Source: VXYL01 sp964348085 (lineage in GTDB: Bacteria > Pseudomonadota > Gammaproteobacteria > Pseudomonadales > Azotimanducaceae). From it: a stretch of DNA of 64,000 nucleotides. The position numbers and the translations under genes are program-made. The notes beneath the pieces are model-generated. The model saw only the letters and a list, made by a program, of their open reading frames with translations. It was not told where the DNA came from and searched no databases. Of the stretch, positions 53,763 through 61,773 are shown in pieces. The stretch's first letter is position 1. Every line of letters begins with the position of its first letter. Location of the stretch: contig CAYGBI010000005.1 of NCBI GenBank assembly GCA_964348085.1, positions 1 through 64,000 of the forward strand, given 5' to 3'.

Positions 53763-54340
53763 ACCCGTTCACCGACGCTATGCGCCTAGCGCTGACCGTT
53801 GCCCTTGCCACCAGCGCCGAGGCGCGCGCTTGCAGCGAACGCCTCGCGGGCAAGACCATCGCCATGGAAACAATGGGCCAGCGCCTGCTGATTGGTTTCT
53901 CGGCGGATGGCGTCGAGGTGCGAACCGGCGAAGACGAGGCCGACGTCACGGTGCGCGGATCGCCGACCGCGGTGCTCGGCAGCCTCGCCCGCGAAGGAGC
54001 GCATACGGCTGCCGTTCTCGGCGAAGCCGAGGTATTCGACGACTTCCGTCATGCGTTCCGTCCGCATCTGCACTTTCCATCCTCGCCGCTCTCGCCAATC
54101 TCGCCGCTCTCGGCGAAGCACCTCGCCGAGGACGCCGGCGACGCGGCGCGCATCGGTGCGCAAGCGGCGAAGTCTGCATTCGAAGGTCTTTCCGGTGCGC
54201 TGCGGGATGCGGTCCGCGGCTACTTTCCCGACCGCGCCGGCAACGACCAAGCGCTCGCCACGCGCCTCGCCGAGTTGGCAGAGCGAGTCGACCAACTCGA
54301 ACGTCGATTGACTGATTTGGAGGGCGAGGGCCGCTCGTAA
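53759..54340 (+). CDS. ubiJ: Ubiquinone biosynthesis accessory factor UbiJ (SCP2 domain)
   Basis: The protein has 193 residues. The N-terminal SCP2 lipid-binding domain includes 'ERLAGKTIAMETMGQRLLIG' and 'ADVTVRGSPTAVLGSLA', and the C-terminus is a coiled coil ('LAELAERVDQLERRLTDLEG'). UbiJ helps assemble the Ubi complex and binds quinone lipids. Its overlap with ubiE and position before ubiB confirm the assignment. A Ser/Pro/Leu repeat ('SPLSPISPLS') in the middle is a local oddity. Confidence 0.9.
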   Translation: MNPFTDAMRLALTVALATSAEARACSERLAGKTIAMETMGQRLLIGFSADGVEVRTGEDEADVTVRGSPTAVLGSLAREGAHTAAVLGEAEVFDDFRHAFRPHLHFPSSPLSPISPLSAKHLAEDAGDAARIGAQAAKSAFEGLSGALRDAVRGYFPDRAGNDQALATRLAELAERVDQLERRLTDLEGEGRS

Positions 54341-54364
54341 CGGGCGGCGCCTCAGGGCTACGTT

Positions 54365-56008
54365 TTGCTGCGCACAGGCCGGATCGCGAAAATCCTGCTG
54401 ACGGTGCTGCGTCACCGGTTGGACGTGAACATCGGCCGGTTCGCGGGCCAGCATTGGTGGTACCGCATCTCCCCTTTGCGGTTGTTGCCGACGCCGGCCA
54501 AGCCCGACGCCGCGCGCCTGCGCGAGGCGTTGGAGAAACTCGGCCCGGTCTTCGTCAAGTTCGGTCAGATCCTCTCCACTAGGCGCGACCTGCTCCCCCC
54601 GGACTACGCCGACGAGCTCGCCAAACTGCAAGACCGGGTGCCGCCGTTTTCGAGCGACGAAGCGATCACCATCATCGAGGCCAATCTTGGCGGCACGATC
54701 GACGAGTTGTTCGCCACATTCGAACGCGAGCCGATCGCCTCGGCCTCGTTGGCGCAGGTTCACGCGGCGACTTTCGCCAATGGCGACGAAGTGGTCGTCA
54801 AGGTGATTCGTCCGAATATCGACCGCGACATCCGCAAGGATCTGGCGTTGATCCACACCATGGCGGCCTCGCTCGAGTACCTCTCCAGCGAAGCCCGGAG
54901 ACTGCGGTTGAAAGCCGTGGTGGCGGACTACGAGCGGACGATTTTCGACGAGTTGGATCTGCGCAAGGAGGCCGCCAACACGGCAACCCTGCGCGCCAAC
55001 TTCACCGGTTCGGAACTGCTTTACGCGCCCGCCGTGCATTGGCGATTCTGCACCGAGTCGGTGCTCGTGCTAGAGCGCATCCACGGCACGCCGATCTCCG
55101 ACATCAGCGCCCTCCGGAGCGCCGGCACGGACATGAAAAAGCTCGCCGAGCGGGGCGTGCAGACCTTCTTCACGCAGGTCTTCAAGCACAACTTCTTCCA
55201 CGCGGACATGCATCCCGGCAACATCTTCGTGAACATCGAAGAACCCGGAAACCCGAGCTACATCGCCGTCGATTGCGCCATCATCGGCACGCTCACCGAG
55301 GCGGATCAGACCTACCTAGCGCGCAACGTGGTCGCGTTTTTCAACCGCGACTACCGTCGCATCGCCCACCTGCACATCGAGTCCGGCTGGCTCGCGCCGG
55401 AAACCGACCCGGTCGCGTTCGAGGCCGTGGTGCGCCAACTCTGCGATCCACTGTTCCAACGTCCGTTGAAGGACATCTCGTTCGGCCACTTTCTCGTCGC
55501 GCTGTTCCAGACGGCGCGTCGGTTCAACATGCAGGTGCAGCCACAACTGGTGTTGTTGCAGAAAACGCTGCTCAACGTCGAGGGCTTGGGCCGCCAGCTC
55601 TATCCCGACCTCGACCTGTGGAGCACCGCCAAACCGTTCATGGAAGCGTGGATGCGCGAGCGGTACGGTGCCAAGGCGTTCGTCAAGGCGTTGATGGACA
55701 ACGCGCCAACAGTGCTCTTGGAACTGCCTAGGTTGCCGGAGGTAGTCGCATCAGCGGTCTACAAGCTCGGCGAGTTGGATCGTCTGGCCAACGCGGGGCG
55801 AGAGTCGATGGACCGGCTCACACAGGCCATCGAAAGCCAGCACAGACGCAGTCGCTGGCGACGGGTGGCCGGCGTCGCGCTGCTCGTCGTCAGCATAGGC
55901 CTGCTTTGGCGGCCGTTGATGGACGCCGTCGCCGGCGGCGAGTCCGTGTCGATTCCGGCCGGCGTCGCAGCCGCCTTGGTGGGTTCCCTCCTAGTGATGC
56001 GAGGTTGA
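54365..56008 (+). CDS. ubiB: Ubiquinone biosynthesis kinase-like protein UbiB
   Basis: This 547-residue atypical kinase (ADCK/UbiB family) starts at TTG 54365. The family-specific KxGQ motif is in 'VFVKFGQILSTRRDLLPP', the A-rich nucleotide loop in 'ASASLAQVHAATF', and the catalytic loop in 'FFHADMHPGNIFVN' followed by 'VDCAIIG'. Two C-terminal transmembrane helices (about residues 500-545) anchor it to the inner membrane. It acts as an ATPase in the Ubi complex. Confidence 0.95.
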   Translation: MLRTGRIAKILLTVLRHRLDVNIGRFAGQHWWYRISPLRLLPTPAKPDAARLREALEKLGPVFVKFGQILSTRRDLLPPDYADELAKLQDRVPPFSSDEAITIIEANLGGTIDELFATFEREPIASASLAQVHAATFANGDEVVVKVIRPNIDRDIRKDLALIHTMAASLEYLSSEARRLRLKAVVADYERTIFDELDLRKEAANTATLRANFTGSELLYAPAVHWRFCTESVLVLERIHGTPISDISALRSAGTDMKKLAERGVQTFFTQVFKHNFFHADMHPGNIFVNIEEPGNPSYIAVDCAIIGTLTEADQTYLARNVVAFFNRDYRRIAHLHIESGWLAPETDPVAFEAVVRQLCDPLFQRPLKDISFGHFLVALFQTARRFNMQVQPQLVLLQKTLLNVEGLGRQLYPDLDLWSTAKPFMEAWMRERYGAKAFVKALMDNAPTVLLELPRLPEVVASAVYKLGELDRLANAGRESMDRLTQAIESQHRRSRWRRVAGVALLVVSIGLLWRPLMDAVAGGESVSIPAGVAAALVGSLLVMRG

Positions 56009-56025
56009 TGTCGGCAACAGGGTGA

Positions 56026-56084
56026 TAGGGCGGCTTGGGATGGGGCATAGGGCGTTGCCGTAGGCAACGGCTTTTGTAGCGTTA
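56026..56084 (+). repeat. Dispersed repeat, copy C
   Basis: Variant copy: CTTGGGATGGGGCATAGGGC, then GTTGCCGTAGGCAACGGC (a perfect GTTGCC-GTA-GGCAAC hairpin) and TTTTGTAGCG. It is the most diverged of the four copies, but its hairpin is preserved by compensating changes. It lies 18 bases after ubiB and may end its transcript. Confidence 0.5.
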
Positions 56085-56131
56085 GCAGCCTAAGGCCCGC
56101 ATGGCGGAGAAGCCGGGACAGCGGCGGGACG

Positions 56132-56242
56132 GCGCGATACGTCGAGCGCGAGTGGCTGTCGGAGACGCCGTTCGCTTGGATCAAGAAAGCGCCGGGATTT
56201 CGACGATTCAGCGCACGGTTTGTGAATCTCCAAGGCAAGTAG
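56132..56242 (+). pseudogene. C-terminal relic of an IS5/IS1182-like transposase
   Basis: Thirty-six codons encode 'REWLSETPFAWIKKAPGFRR' followed by 'FSARFVNLQGK' and a TAG. The 'PFxWIKxxxGFRRF' pattern is that of the C-terminal end of IS5/IS1182-type transposases. Nothing else of the element is seen. Confidence 0.5.
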
Positions 56243-56307
56243 ACTAGGCGGGACTGGGAAACGGCTTGGAGCCGAGGCGCTGACAGCCTTCCCACACGGG
56301 GCCAACG

Positions 56308-56404
56308 GGCGGATTTCCTACACCAGCAATGGTGATAATCTCTACCGCATGCCCCCGCGAATGCGCGAAAGTAGCGCTTTGCGTCAACGTGGTCGGTGGG
56401 AGCG
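56308..56404 (+). repeat. Conserved leader upstream of coiled-coil gene 2
   Basis: This is the second copy of the leader at 30498-30594, sharing GCGGATTTCCTACACC, CAATGGTGATAATCTCTACC and GCGAATGCGCGAAAGT, and ending in GGGAGCG before the ATG. Conservation of a non-coding leader together with the gene start suggests it contains the promoter. Confidence 0.6.
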
Positions 56405-56902
56405 ATGAACGAAGTACGACGACGAAAAGTAACTTGGCCGGCTTGGCTGGATGGCCAGAGGGCAGCGGGGGCGGGCGTGGTGATCGCGTTCGCCGCCTTC
56501 CTCCAGATTGGGTTCTCGGGCATGCGTTCCGACATGAACCAAATACGGGGAGAAGTGAACCAGCTACGGGGAGAAATGAACCAGCTACGCGGGGACATGA
56601 ACCAGCAGGTCTCCGGGCTACGGGAAGACATGAACCGCCAGATCTCCGAGCTACGGGGAGACATGACCCAACTACGAGGGGACATGAACCAACAGATTTC
56701 GGATCTGCGCGGGGAGATGGGTCGGTTCCGGTCCGACGTCGACGTTCGGCTGCGGACGATCGAGACCGACGTTCACGCCGTGAAGGTCCGGCTCGCGGTC
56801 GTGGACACCCGGCTGAGCGCGGTGGAAAGGCACGTCGGCATCGACGGGCCGTCGCAGGAGGTCGCGGACGCGGGGCAAGAGTCTCGCCAGACGCCCTATT
56901 AG
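56405..56902 (+). CDS. Small membrane-anchored coiled-coil protein (copy 2)
   Basis: The protein has about 165 residues. 'MNEVRRRKVTWPAWLDGQ' is followed by a transmembrane helix (about residues 18-38), then a long heptad coiled coil built from near-identical units 'MNQLRGE', 'MNQLRGD', 'LREDMNR' and 'LRGDMTQ', and the tail 'VVDTRLSAVERHVGIDGPS'. It shares both ends with 30595-30959 but has about 44 more residues, all in the coil, so the copies differ by expansion of the 7-codon unit. No family name recognised; function unknown. Confidence 0.72.
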   Translation: MNEVRRRKVTWPAWLDGQRAAGAGVVIAFAAFLQIGFSGMRSDMNQIRGEVNQLRGEMNQLRGDMNQQVSGLREDMNRQISELRGDMTQLRGDMNQQISDLRGEMGRFRSDVDVRLRTIETDVHAVKVRLAVVDTRLSAVERHVGIDGPSQEVADAGQESRQTPY

Positions 56903-56965
56903 CTGCCATTCGCCCTTACCAGCAGTTCCTCGGGCTTAGCGGCGTTAGCCGGAAGTCCGAGGGGG

Positions 56966-57028
56966 TGGTGGGGCGGCTTGGGCTGGGCGAAAGGCGGTGC
57001 CGGGAGGCGACGGCTTTCGTGGCGCTAC
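56966..57028 (+). repeat. Dispersed repeat, copy D
   Basis: GGCTTGGGCTGGGCGAAAGG, then GGTGCCGGGAGGCGACGG and CTTTCGTGGCG. The GCGAAAG and CTTTCGT ends can pair. It is preceded by CGGCGTTAGCCGGAAGTCCG, which occurs in inverted form after copy A, so the two copies share a larger, rearranged unit. Its end reaches the stop of the convergent acetyltransferase gene. Confidence 0.55.
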
Positions 57029-57498
57029 GTCAGTTTTTTGGTCATTCGGTAGGCCGCCGCTCTGCCTTGGTAGAAGCCCGGCATGTAGTCGCCACGCGTG
57101 AATCCCGACGTCGCGTAGAACTTGCGCGCGCCGCGATTGTCCGCCCGCACCTCCAAGCGGACTTCGCGGATGCCGGCGGTACGCGCGGACTTCTCCAGCC
57201 AGCCGAGCAAGCGGCGCGCCAAGCCTTGACGGCGCAAGCTCGGCGTCACCGCCAGCAACACCAAGTGCGCACGGTCCAAACCAAACTCCATGATGCCGAA
57301 GCCGCCGAGCACGTCTTCGCCGCCGACCCGGCACCAAGCACACAGCACCGCCGTCTCCGGGTGGGCGATCAAGCGACGGATCGCCGGCGGCCGCCAGCGC
57401 CAGTCCAGTCCGCGCTCGATCTCGTCCCTAGACAGCCGAGCGATGCGCGCCGCATCTTCGAGCCGCGCTAGGGAGAACTCTGTGGCGGTGATCTCCAC
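57025..57498 (-). CDS. GNAT acetyltransferase, RimI-like
   Basis: The protein has about 157 residues. The acetyl-CoA binding loop is 'PSLRRQGLARRLLGWLE' and the final strand is 'GARKFYATSGFTRGDYMPGF', as in ribosomal-protein-alanine acetyltransferase RimI. The start GTG 57498 is chosen because further upstream the frame overlaps yggX, and similarity begins at 'VEITATEFSLARLEDAARIA'. It probably acetylates an N-terminus; the substrate (S18 or another) is not certain. Confidence 0.8.
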   Translation of the reverse strand: MEITATEFSLARLEDAARIARLSRDEIERGLDWRWRPPAIRRLIAHPETAVLCAWCRVGGEDVLGGFGIMEFGLDRAHLVLLAVTPSLRRQGLARRLLGWLEKSARTAGIREVRLEVRADNRGARKFYATSGFTRGDYMPGFYQGRAAAYRMTKKLT

Positions 57499-57526
57499 AT
57501 CGCCATCATAATGCAAAGCGCACCGA

Positions 57527-57820
57527 TCAACCCTTCTCTTTCGCCTCGTTCGGCTCTTTCGGCACATAGCCCGCCGGCTTCTCGTACGCTTCGTTGGCGA
57601 AGAACCGGCGCATCTGCTCGCCTAGGAAGCGACGCGCCTCGGGATCCACAAGGGCCAAGTGATGTTCGTTGATGAGCATGGTCTGCAAATGCTGCCACTC
57701 CGCCCACGCCTTGGCGGAGACGTTGGCCAGTATGTCCTCGCCCATAGCGCCCGGCAAAGGCGGCGCCGACAAGCCGGGAAGCTCTCGGCGGTACTTGCGA
57801 CAAAACACGGTACGGGTCAC
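57527..57820 (-). CDS. yggX: Probable Fe(2+)-trafficking / oxidative-damage protection protein
   Basis: The protein has 97 residues. 'MTRTVFCRKYRRELPGL' with the conserved Cys, 'KAWAEWQHLQTMLINEH' and 'LGEQMRRFFAN' identify YggX, which protects iron-sulfur enzymes. The start overlaps the mutY stop (ATGA), and mutY-yggX adjacency is conserved in E. coli. Confidence 0.94.
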   Translation of the reverse strand: MTRTVFCRKYRRELPGLSAPPLPGAMGEDILANVSAKAWAEWQHLQTMLINEHHLALVDPEARRFLGEQMRRFFANEAYEKPAGYVPKEPNEAKEKG

Positions 57821-58923
57821 TCCATGGGCTCCAATTCGGCGTCGCCTGCGCGGTCAAGCGCGAACGCGGTAGCGAGCAGTTTAGCCGCAACCGAGGAAAG
57901 GCCAAGCCCATGCTCGCCCGGCCCTATCCATGCGCCGTCCCCGTCTCGCACCTGCGCGGGTCTTGCCTGCAAGAACACATAGACCGGCTCGACATCGAGG
58001 TTGAAGTGGCTGAACGCATGGCGAAACACCGGCGCCACGCGCACGCGCTCGACCAGTGACGAGGGCGTGTCGCAAGCGGCGAGGAATGCGCTCACGGAGG
58101 TTTCGCCGTCGCGCTCGGGCGGCGACCATGTGCCGCCCCAAATGCCCGTTGGCGGCCGACGTTCCACGAAACACGCGCCCTGTGCATCCACCAATACGAA
58201 GAAACGCCGGCGCCGCAGCGGTGGTCGGCGACGTACCGTACGCGCGGGAAACCGCTCGACATCGCCGCTCGCCAAGGCGTGACAGGAACTGCACAGCGGA
58301 CAAGCCTCGCAATCGGGGCGGCGCCGTGCGCACACCGAGGCGCCCAAGTCCATGATCGCCTGCGTATAGTCCCGCACCCGACGCTCGGGGGCGAGCCGCT
58401 CCGCCAACCGCCACAGCACATTGACCGTTGCGCTCTTGGACGCCCCGTCAACGCCGTAATGACGCGACAGCACACGCTTCACGTTGCCGTCGAGGATCGC
58501 CGCACGCTGGTCATGCGCCTGCGCGACGATCGCCGCCGCCGTGGTGCGGCCGATGCCCGGCAACGCCATGAGCGCCTCCTGCGTGCGCGGCAATACGCCG
58601 CCATATTCGCCGGCGACGATGCCCGCCGCCCGGTGCAGGTTGCGGGCACGGGCGTAGTAGCCCAAGCCGCTCCACAAGTGCAACACTTGGTCGACGTCAG
58701 CGTTGGCCAACGCCACCACGTCCGGGAGTCGCGCCAAGAAGCGCTCGTAGTACGGAATCACGGTGGCAACCTGCGTCTGCTGCAACATGATCTCCGCCAC
58801 CCAAACCCGGTACGGCGTACGGTCTCGCTGCCACGGCATGTCCTTGCGCCCGTTCGCGTCCCACCACGCGAGCAGGCGCTCTTGGAAATGGCGGCAGTCC
58901 GCCGGCGAAGGATCGTCGATCAC
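57817..58923 (-). CDS. mutY: A/G-specific adenine glycosylase
   Basis: This 368-residue base-excision glycosylase removes adenine mispaired with 8-oxoguanine. The catalytic region 'EIMLQQTQVATVIPYYERFL', the helix-hairpin-helix 'LPGIGRTTAAAI' with the catalytic Asp in 'ILDGNVKRVL', the 4Fe-4S motif 'CARRRPDCEACPLCSSC' and a C-terminal NUDIX-like domain are all present. GTG 58923 is chosen as start; the longer frame has no family similarity upstream and would overlap the divergent gene at 58987. Confidence 0.94.
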   Translation of the reverse strand: MIDDPSPADCRHFQERLLAWWDANGRKDMPWQRDRTPYRVWVAEIMLQQTQVATVIPYYERFLARLPDVVALANADVDQVLHLWSGLGYYARARNLHRAAGIVAGEYGGVLPRTQEALMALPGIGRTTAAAIVAQAHDQRAAILDGNVKRVLSRHYGVDGASKSATVNVLWRLAERLAPERRVRDYTQAIMDLGASVCARRRPDCEACPLCSSCHALASGDVERFPARTVRRRPPLRRRRFFVLVDAQGACFVERRPPTGIWGGTWSPPERDGETSVSAFLAACDTPSSLVERVRVAPVFRHAFSHFNLDVEPVYVFLQARPAQVRDGDGAWIGPGEHGLGLSSVAAKLLATAFALDRAGDAELEPME

Positions 58924-58986
58924 CGTGCGCGCGCTTCGGTTGTGGACCGTCAGTCGTATAGACTTGCCGAACAAGGGGGCGAGAGT

Positions 58987-59385
58987 ATGAACGCGGAAGT
59001 TGGCGCTTGGGAACCGGCCGGCGCGCTTGGCGATGAACACGCAAGCGCCTTGGACGTAGCGGCACGCAAGGCAAGCGAGGCGGCCAAGTTCACCGGCGTG
59101 AACGCCGACCGCTTGCGCGCGGTAGTGAACGCCGCAAGCGCCGAGAGAGCGAGATTGTTCAATAGTCAGCCGTCCGCCCGCCTCGTCGGCTGGCTACGGG
59201 CGCTCACCTTGGCGGAACAAGCCATTCCCGGCTGCGACGCCGGCGCGAAGTCGCCGGTCATCGACCTCGCCCGCCTGCTGCGGGGACGGGGCGACTACCC
59301 GGGCGAGTTGACGCCGTGGATAAAGTCCGTCAGCAGCAATCGCTTCCTACCATACGGCAGCTTGGCCGATCGGCTGCGCGGCTGA
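58987..59385 (+). CDS. Conserved-looking hypothetical protein upstream of hisB
   Basis: The protein has 132 residues starting at ATG 58987 with GCGAGAG nearby. It contains an alanine-rich helical N-terminal half ('RAVVNAASAERARLFN') and a C-terminal half with 'PVIDLARLLRGRGDYPGELT' and 'SNRFLPYGSLADRL'. No signal peptide or membrane segment is seen. It is soluble and probably cytoplasmic. It lies 50 bases before hisB and divergent from mutY; I do not recognise it. Confidence 0.65.
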   Translation: MNAEVGAWEPAGALGDEHASALDVAARKASEAAKFTGVNADRLRAVVNAASAERARLFNSQPSARLVGWLRALTLAEQAIPGCDAGAKSPVIDLARLLRGRGDYPGELTPWIKSVSSNRFLPYGSLADRLRG

Positions 59386-59400
59386 GCGCGGGCCAAGCGA

Positions 59401-59406
59401 TATAAT
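59401..59406 (+). promoter_or_regulatory. Consensus -10 box upstream of hisB
   Basis: TATAAT at 59401-59406, 29 bases before the hisB ATG, in an otherwise GC-rich region. No good -35 box lies at the expected distance, so the promoter may be weak or activator-dependent. Confidence 0.45.
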
Positions 59407-59435
59407 CCGGGCACGTCCCGCCAACCCTTCGTCGC

Positions 59436-60026
59436 ATGACCGAGCGCACGGCTTGCGTAAGCCGCCACACGTTGGAGACCGTCATACAAGTCCGCGTCGA
59501 CGTGGACGGTTCCGGGCGCGCCGAGCTCGACACCGGGTTGCCCTTTTTCGAGCACATGCTGGAGCAAGTCGCCCGTCACGGCCGCATCGACCTCGACATC
59601 CGAGCGCAAGGCGATTTGCAGGTGGACGCGCACCACACGGTGGAGGATGTCGGTATCGTGCTCGGGCAAGCGATCGCCCGCGCCGTCGGCGACAAGCGCG
59701 GCATCTTCCGCTACGGGCACGCCTACGTGCCCCTCGACGAGGCGCTGTCCCGTGTCGTGATCGATTTCTCCGGGCGCCCGGGACTCGTCTACGGCGTGAC
59801 CTTCACTCGCGCCCGGGTGGGGGATTTCGACGTCGACCTCTTCCGCGAGTTCTTCCAAGGCTTCGTCAACCACGCACGGACTACCCTGCACATCGACAAC
59901 TTGAGGGGCGCCAACGCCCATCACCAAGCGGAGACCGTGTTCAAGGCGTTTGGCCGCGCCCTGCGTATGGCCCTCGCAAGGGATGCACGCACGCTCGACA
60001 CGCCGTCCACCAAAGGGACGCTGTAA
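59436..60026 (+). CDS. hisB: Imidazoleglycerol-phosphate dehydratase
   Basis: This 196-residue enzyme carries out the sixth step of histidine synthesis. Metal-binding motifs 'GLPFFEHMLEQVARHG', 'DAHHTVEDVGIVLGQA' and 'RGANAHHQAETVFKAFGRAL' are intact. It is the monofunctional form, without the phosphatase domain of E. coli HisB. hisA follows after one base, but hisH, often between them, and hisF, often after hisA, are not here. Confidence 0.95.
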   Translation: MTERTACVSRHTLETVIQVRVDVDGSGRAELDTGLPFFEHMLEQVARHGRIDLDIRAQGDLQVDAHHTVEDVGIVLGQAIARAVGDKRGIFRYGHAYVPLDEALSRVVIDFSGRPGLVYGVTFTRARVGDFDVDLFREFFQGFVNHARTTLHIDNLRGANAHHQAETVFKAFGRALRMALARDARTLDTPSTKGTL

Positions 60027-60027
60027 G

Positions 60028-60762
60028 TTGCTGCTGATACCCGCCATCGACCTGAAGGACGGCCACTGCGTGCAGTTGCGACAAGGCGTCATGGCTTCCG
60101 CATCCACCTACTCGAGCGATCCGGCCGCCATGGCCAAGCGCTGGATCGACGCCGGGGCCCGGCGGCTGCATGTGGTGGATTTGGACGGCGCCTTCGCCGG
60201 TGAGCCGGTGAACCGGCGCCATGTGGAAGCCATCGCCGCCGTCGCCGACGACATACCGGTGCAGGTCGGCGGCGGCATTCGCGAGGTCGAAACCGGCCGC
60301 GCCTATCTTGCCGCCGGCGTGAGTCAAGTGATCGTCGGCACCGCCGCCCTCGACGACGCCGACCTGCTGCCGGCATTGGCGGCGGAGTTTCCCGGACAAA
60401 CCATCCTCGGCTTGGACGCCCGGGACGGCCGCCTCGCCACGCACGGTTGGCAGCGCGCGCGCGATGTGGACGTATTGCGCTTCGCCGCCGAGTTGGCGGA
60501 CATCGACCTCTACGCCATCGTCTATACCGACATCGCCCGGGACGGCATGCTCGCCGGCGTCAACGCCGCTGCCGCCGAACGCCTCGCGGCGGTGGCGCAC
60601 GCGCCGATCATCGCTTCCGGCGGAGTGAAAGACCTCGAAGACTTGCGCGCCCTGCGCTTGCTCGGCCTCCCGCCTAGCCAACTGCTTGGCGCCATCAGTG
60701 GCTCGGCGCTGTACGAAGGCACATTGGACTTCCAAGCCGGGCAAGCGCTGCTGGACGCTTGA
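60028..60762 (+). CDS. hisA: Phosphoribosylformimino-5-aminoimidazole carboxamide ribotide isomerase
   Basis: This 244-residue (beta/alpha)8 isomerase of histidine synthesis starts at TTG 60028 ('LLIPAIDLKDGHCVQLRQG'), one base after hisB. The two phosphate-binding halves are 'VQVGGGIREVETGRAYLAAG' and 'IIASGGVKDLEDLRALRLLG', with catalytic Asp residues in 'PAIDLKDG' and 'IVYTDIARDGML'. The longer frame overlapping hisB is a shadow. Confidence 0.94.
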   Translation: MLLIPAIDLKDGHCVQLRQGVMASASTYSSDPAAMAKRWIDAGARRLHVVDLDGAFAGEPVNRRHVEAIAAVADDIPVQVGGGIREVETGRAYLAAGVSQVIVGTAALDDADLLPALAAEFPGQTILGLDARDGRLATHGWQRARDVDVLRFAAELADIDLYAIVYTDIARDGMLAGVNAAAAERLAAVAHAPIIASGGVKDLEDLRALRLLGLPPSQLLGAISGSALYEGTLDFQAGQALLDA

Positions 60763-60833
60763 TGGCGCGACGGCCACTATCACCGCACACCGCACACGCG
60801 CCGCACATGGATTGACCGGAGGCGACCAACGAG

Positions 60834-61250
60834 ATGAAAACCCGACCCACCGACGCCAGCGTGGACACCTTCATCGCCGCGGTGGAGGATGCCCAGAAGC
60901 GCGAGGACTGCCACGCAGTCGCTACCATGATGGCCGAAGTCACAGGGGCGCCCGCGCAAATGTGGGGGCCGTCCATCGTCGGCTTCGGCAGCTACCACTA
61001 TCGCTACGCCAGCGGCCGCGAAGGGCATTTCATGGAGACCGGGTTCGCGCCTCGGAAACGCGCGCTTACCCTCTACATCATGGCCGGGTTCGGCGAGTAC
61101 GAAGACCTCTTAGCCAAACTCGGCAAGCACACGACGGGAAAGTCGTGCCTTTACGTGAAGCGGCTGGCCGACGTCGATCCGGCCATCTTGCGCGAACTGG
61201 TCGAGCGCTCGGTCGCCTACATCCGCGCCAAGTACCCGAGCCCCGGTTGA
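60834..61250 (+). CDS. DUF1801 domain protein
   Basis: The protein has 138 residues. 'EVTGAPAQMWGPSIVGFGSY', 'FAPRKRALTLYIMAGF', 'YEDLLAKLGKHTTGKSCLYV' and 'ELVERSVAYIRAKY' are the conserved segments of DUF1801 (YdhG/YjbR-like fold). Function unknown. The next gene overlaps its stop codon by three bases (TTGA). Confidence 0.85.
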   Translation: MKTRPTDASVDTFIAAVEDAQKREDCHAVATMMAEVTGAPAQMWGPSIVGFGSYHYRYASGREGHFMETGFAPRKRALTLYIMAGFGEYEDLLAKLGKHTTGKSCLYVKRLADVDPAILRELVERSVAYIRAKYPSPG

Positions 61251-61708
61251 CCGCGTCCTCCTCTCCCGCCGTCCGGCCCGACATCAGCGAGGACGCCGTG
61301 CGGTTTCTTCGCCGACGGCTCCAAGCGATGCTGCCCGACGCCCGCTTCGACGCCAAGATGATCGCCGAGAACATCGCTTTCGGCGCCGCCGTGCTCGGCG
61401 CCGGCCATATCGAATTGGTGGACGACCACGGCTGGTGGTTCGTGGCCAGCGAGTTCAACTGGCTTGGCGCAGCGTCGCCCGCCAGCGACATTCGTCTGTT
61501 CGAGAAAATCCTGCCGTTCCCCGAACAGTCCCCCACCGGCCATCGGGCGGAGATATACGTCACCGCCTTCGCCGACCACGCTTACTTCCGCATCGGCGAG
61601 CGAACCACTTGGATTCGGGGCGAGCCCGTGCGCGGCGCACTTCCCGACCAAGGCGTGACGCCCCCTTGGTGCCCGAACGTGCTCGCTTTCCGCGTGCCCA
61701 AGCCGTAG
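61247..61708 (+). CDS. Hypothetical protein
   Basis: The protein has 153 residues, starting at TTG 61247 that overlaps the preceding stop. It is soluble and without export signal. Visible segments: 'ISEDAVRFLRRRLQAMLPDA', 'ENIAFGAAVLGAGHIELVDD', 'GWWFVASEFNWLG' and 'AEIYVTAFADHAYFRIGERT'. The start is uncertain and I do not recognise the family. Translational coupling with the DUF1801 gene suggests a shared role. Confidence 0.6.
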   Translation: MTASSSPAVRPDISEDAVRFLRRRLQAMLPDARFDAKMIAENIAFGAAVLGAGHIELVDDHGWWFVASEFNWLGAASPASDIRLFEKILPFPEQSPTGHRAEIYVTAFADHAYFRIGERTTWIRGEPVRGALPDQGVTPPWCPNVLAFRVPKP

Positions 61709-61715
61709 CGTCGGG

Positions 61716-61773
61716 CTAGCAGTCTCCGCCCCGCATCCTTGGCTACGCCGCGAACGCGGGCGGAGACCGCTAG
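61716..61773. terminator. Inverted repeat between convergent genes (bidirectional terminator candidate)
   Basis: CTAGCAGTCTCCGCCC (61716-61731) and GGGCGGAGACCGCTAG (61758-61773) pair at 15 of 16 positions around a 26-base loop. The right arm includes the ychF stop codon. The symmetric position between convergent genes suggests termination in both directions; no T tract is present. Confidence 0.55.

Noticed and set aside
53028..56008. Frameshift in the ubi cluster suggested by overlapping starts
   Set aside because: The four-base ATGA overlap is ordinary translational coupling and all three frames are intact.
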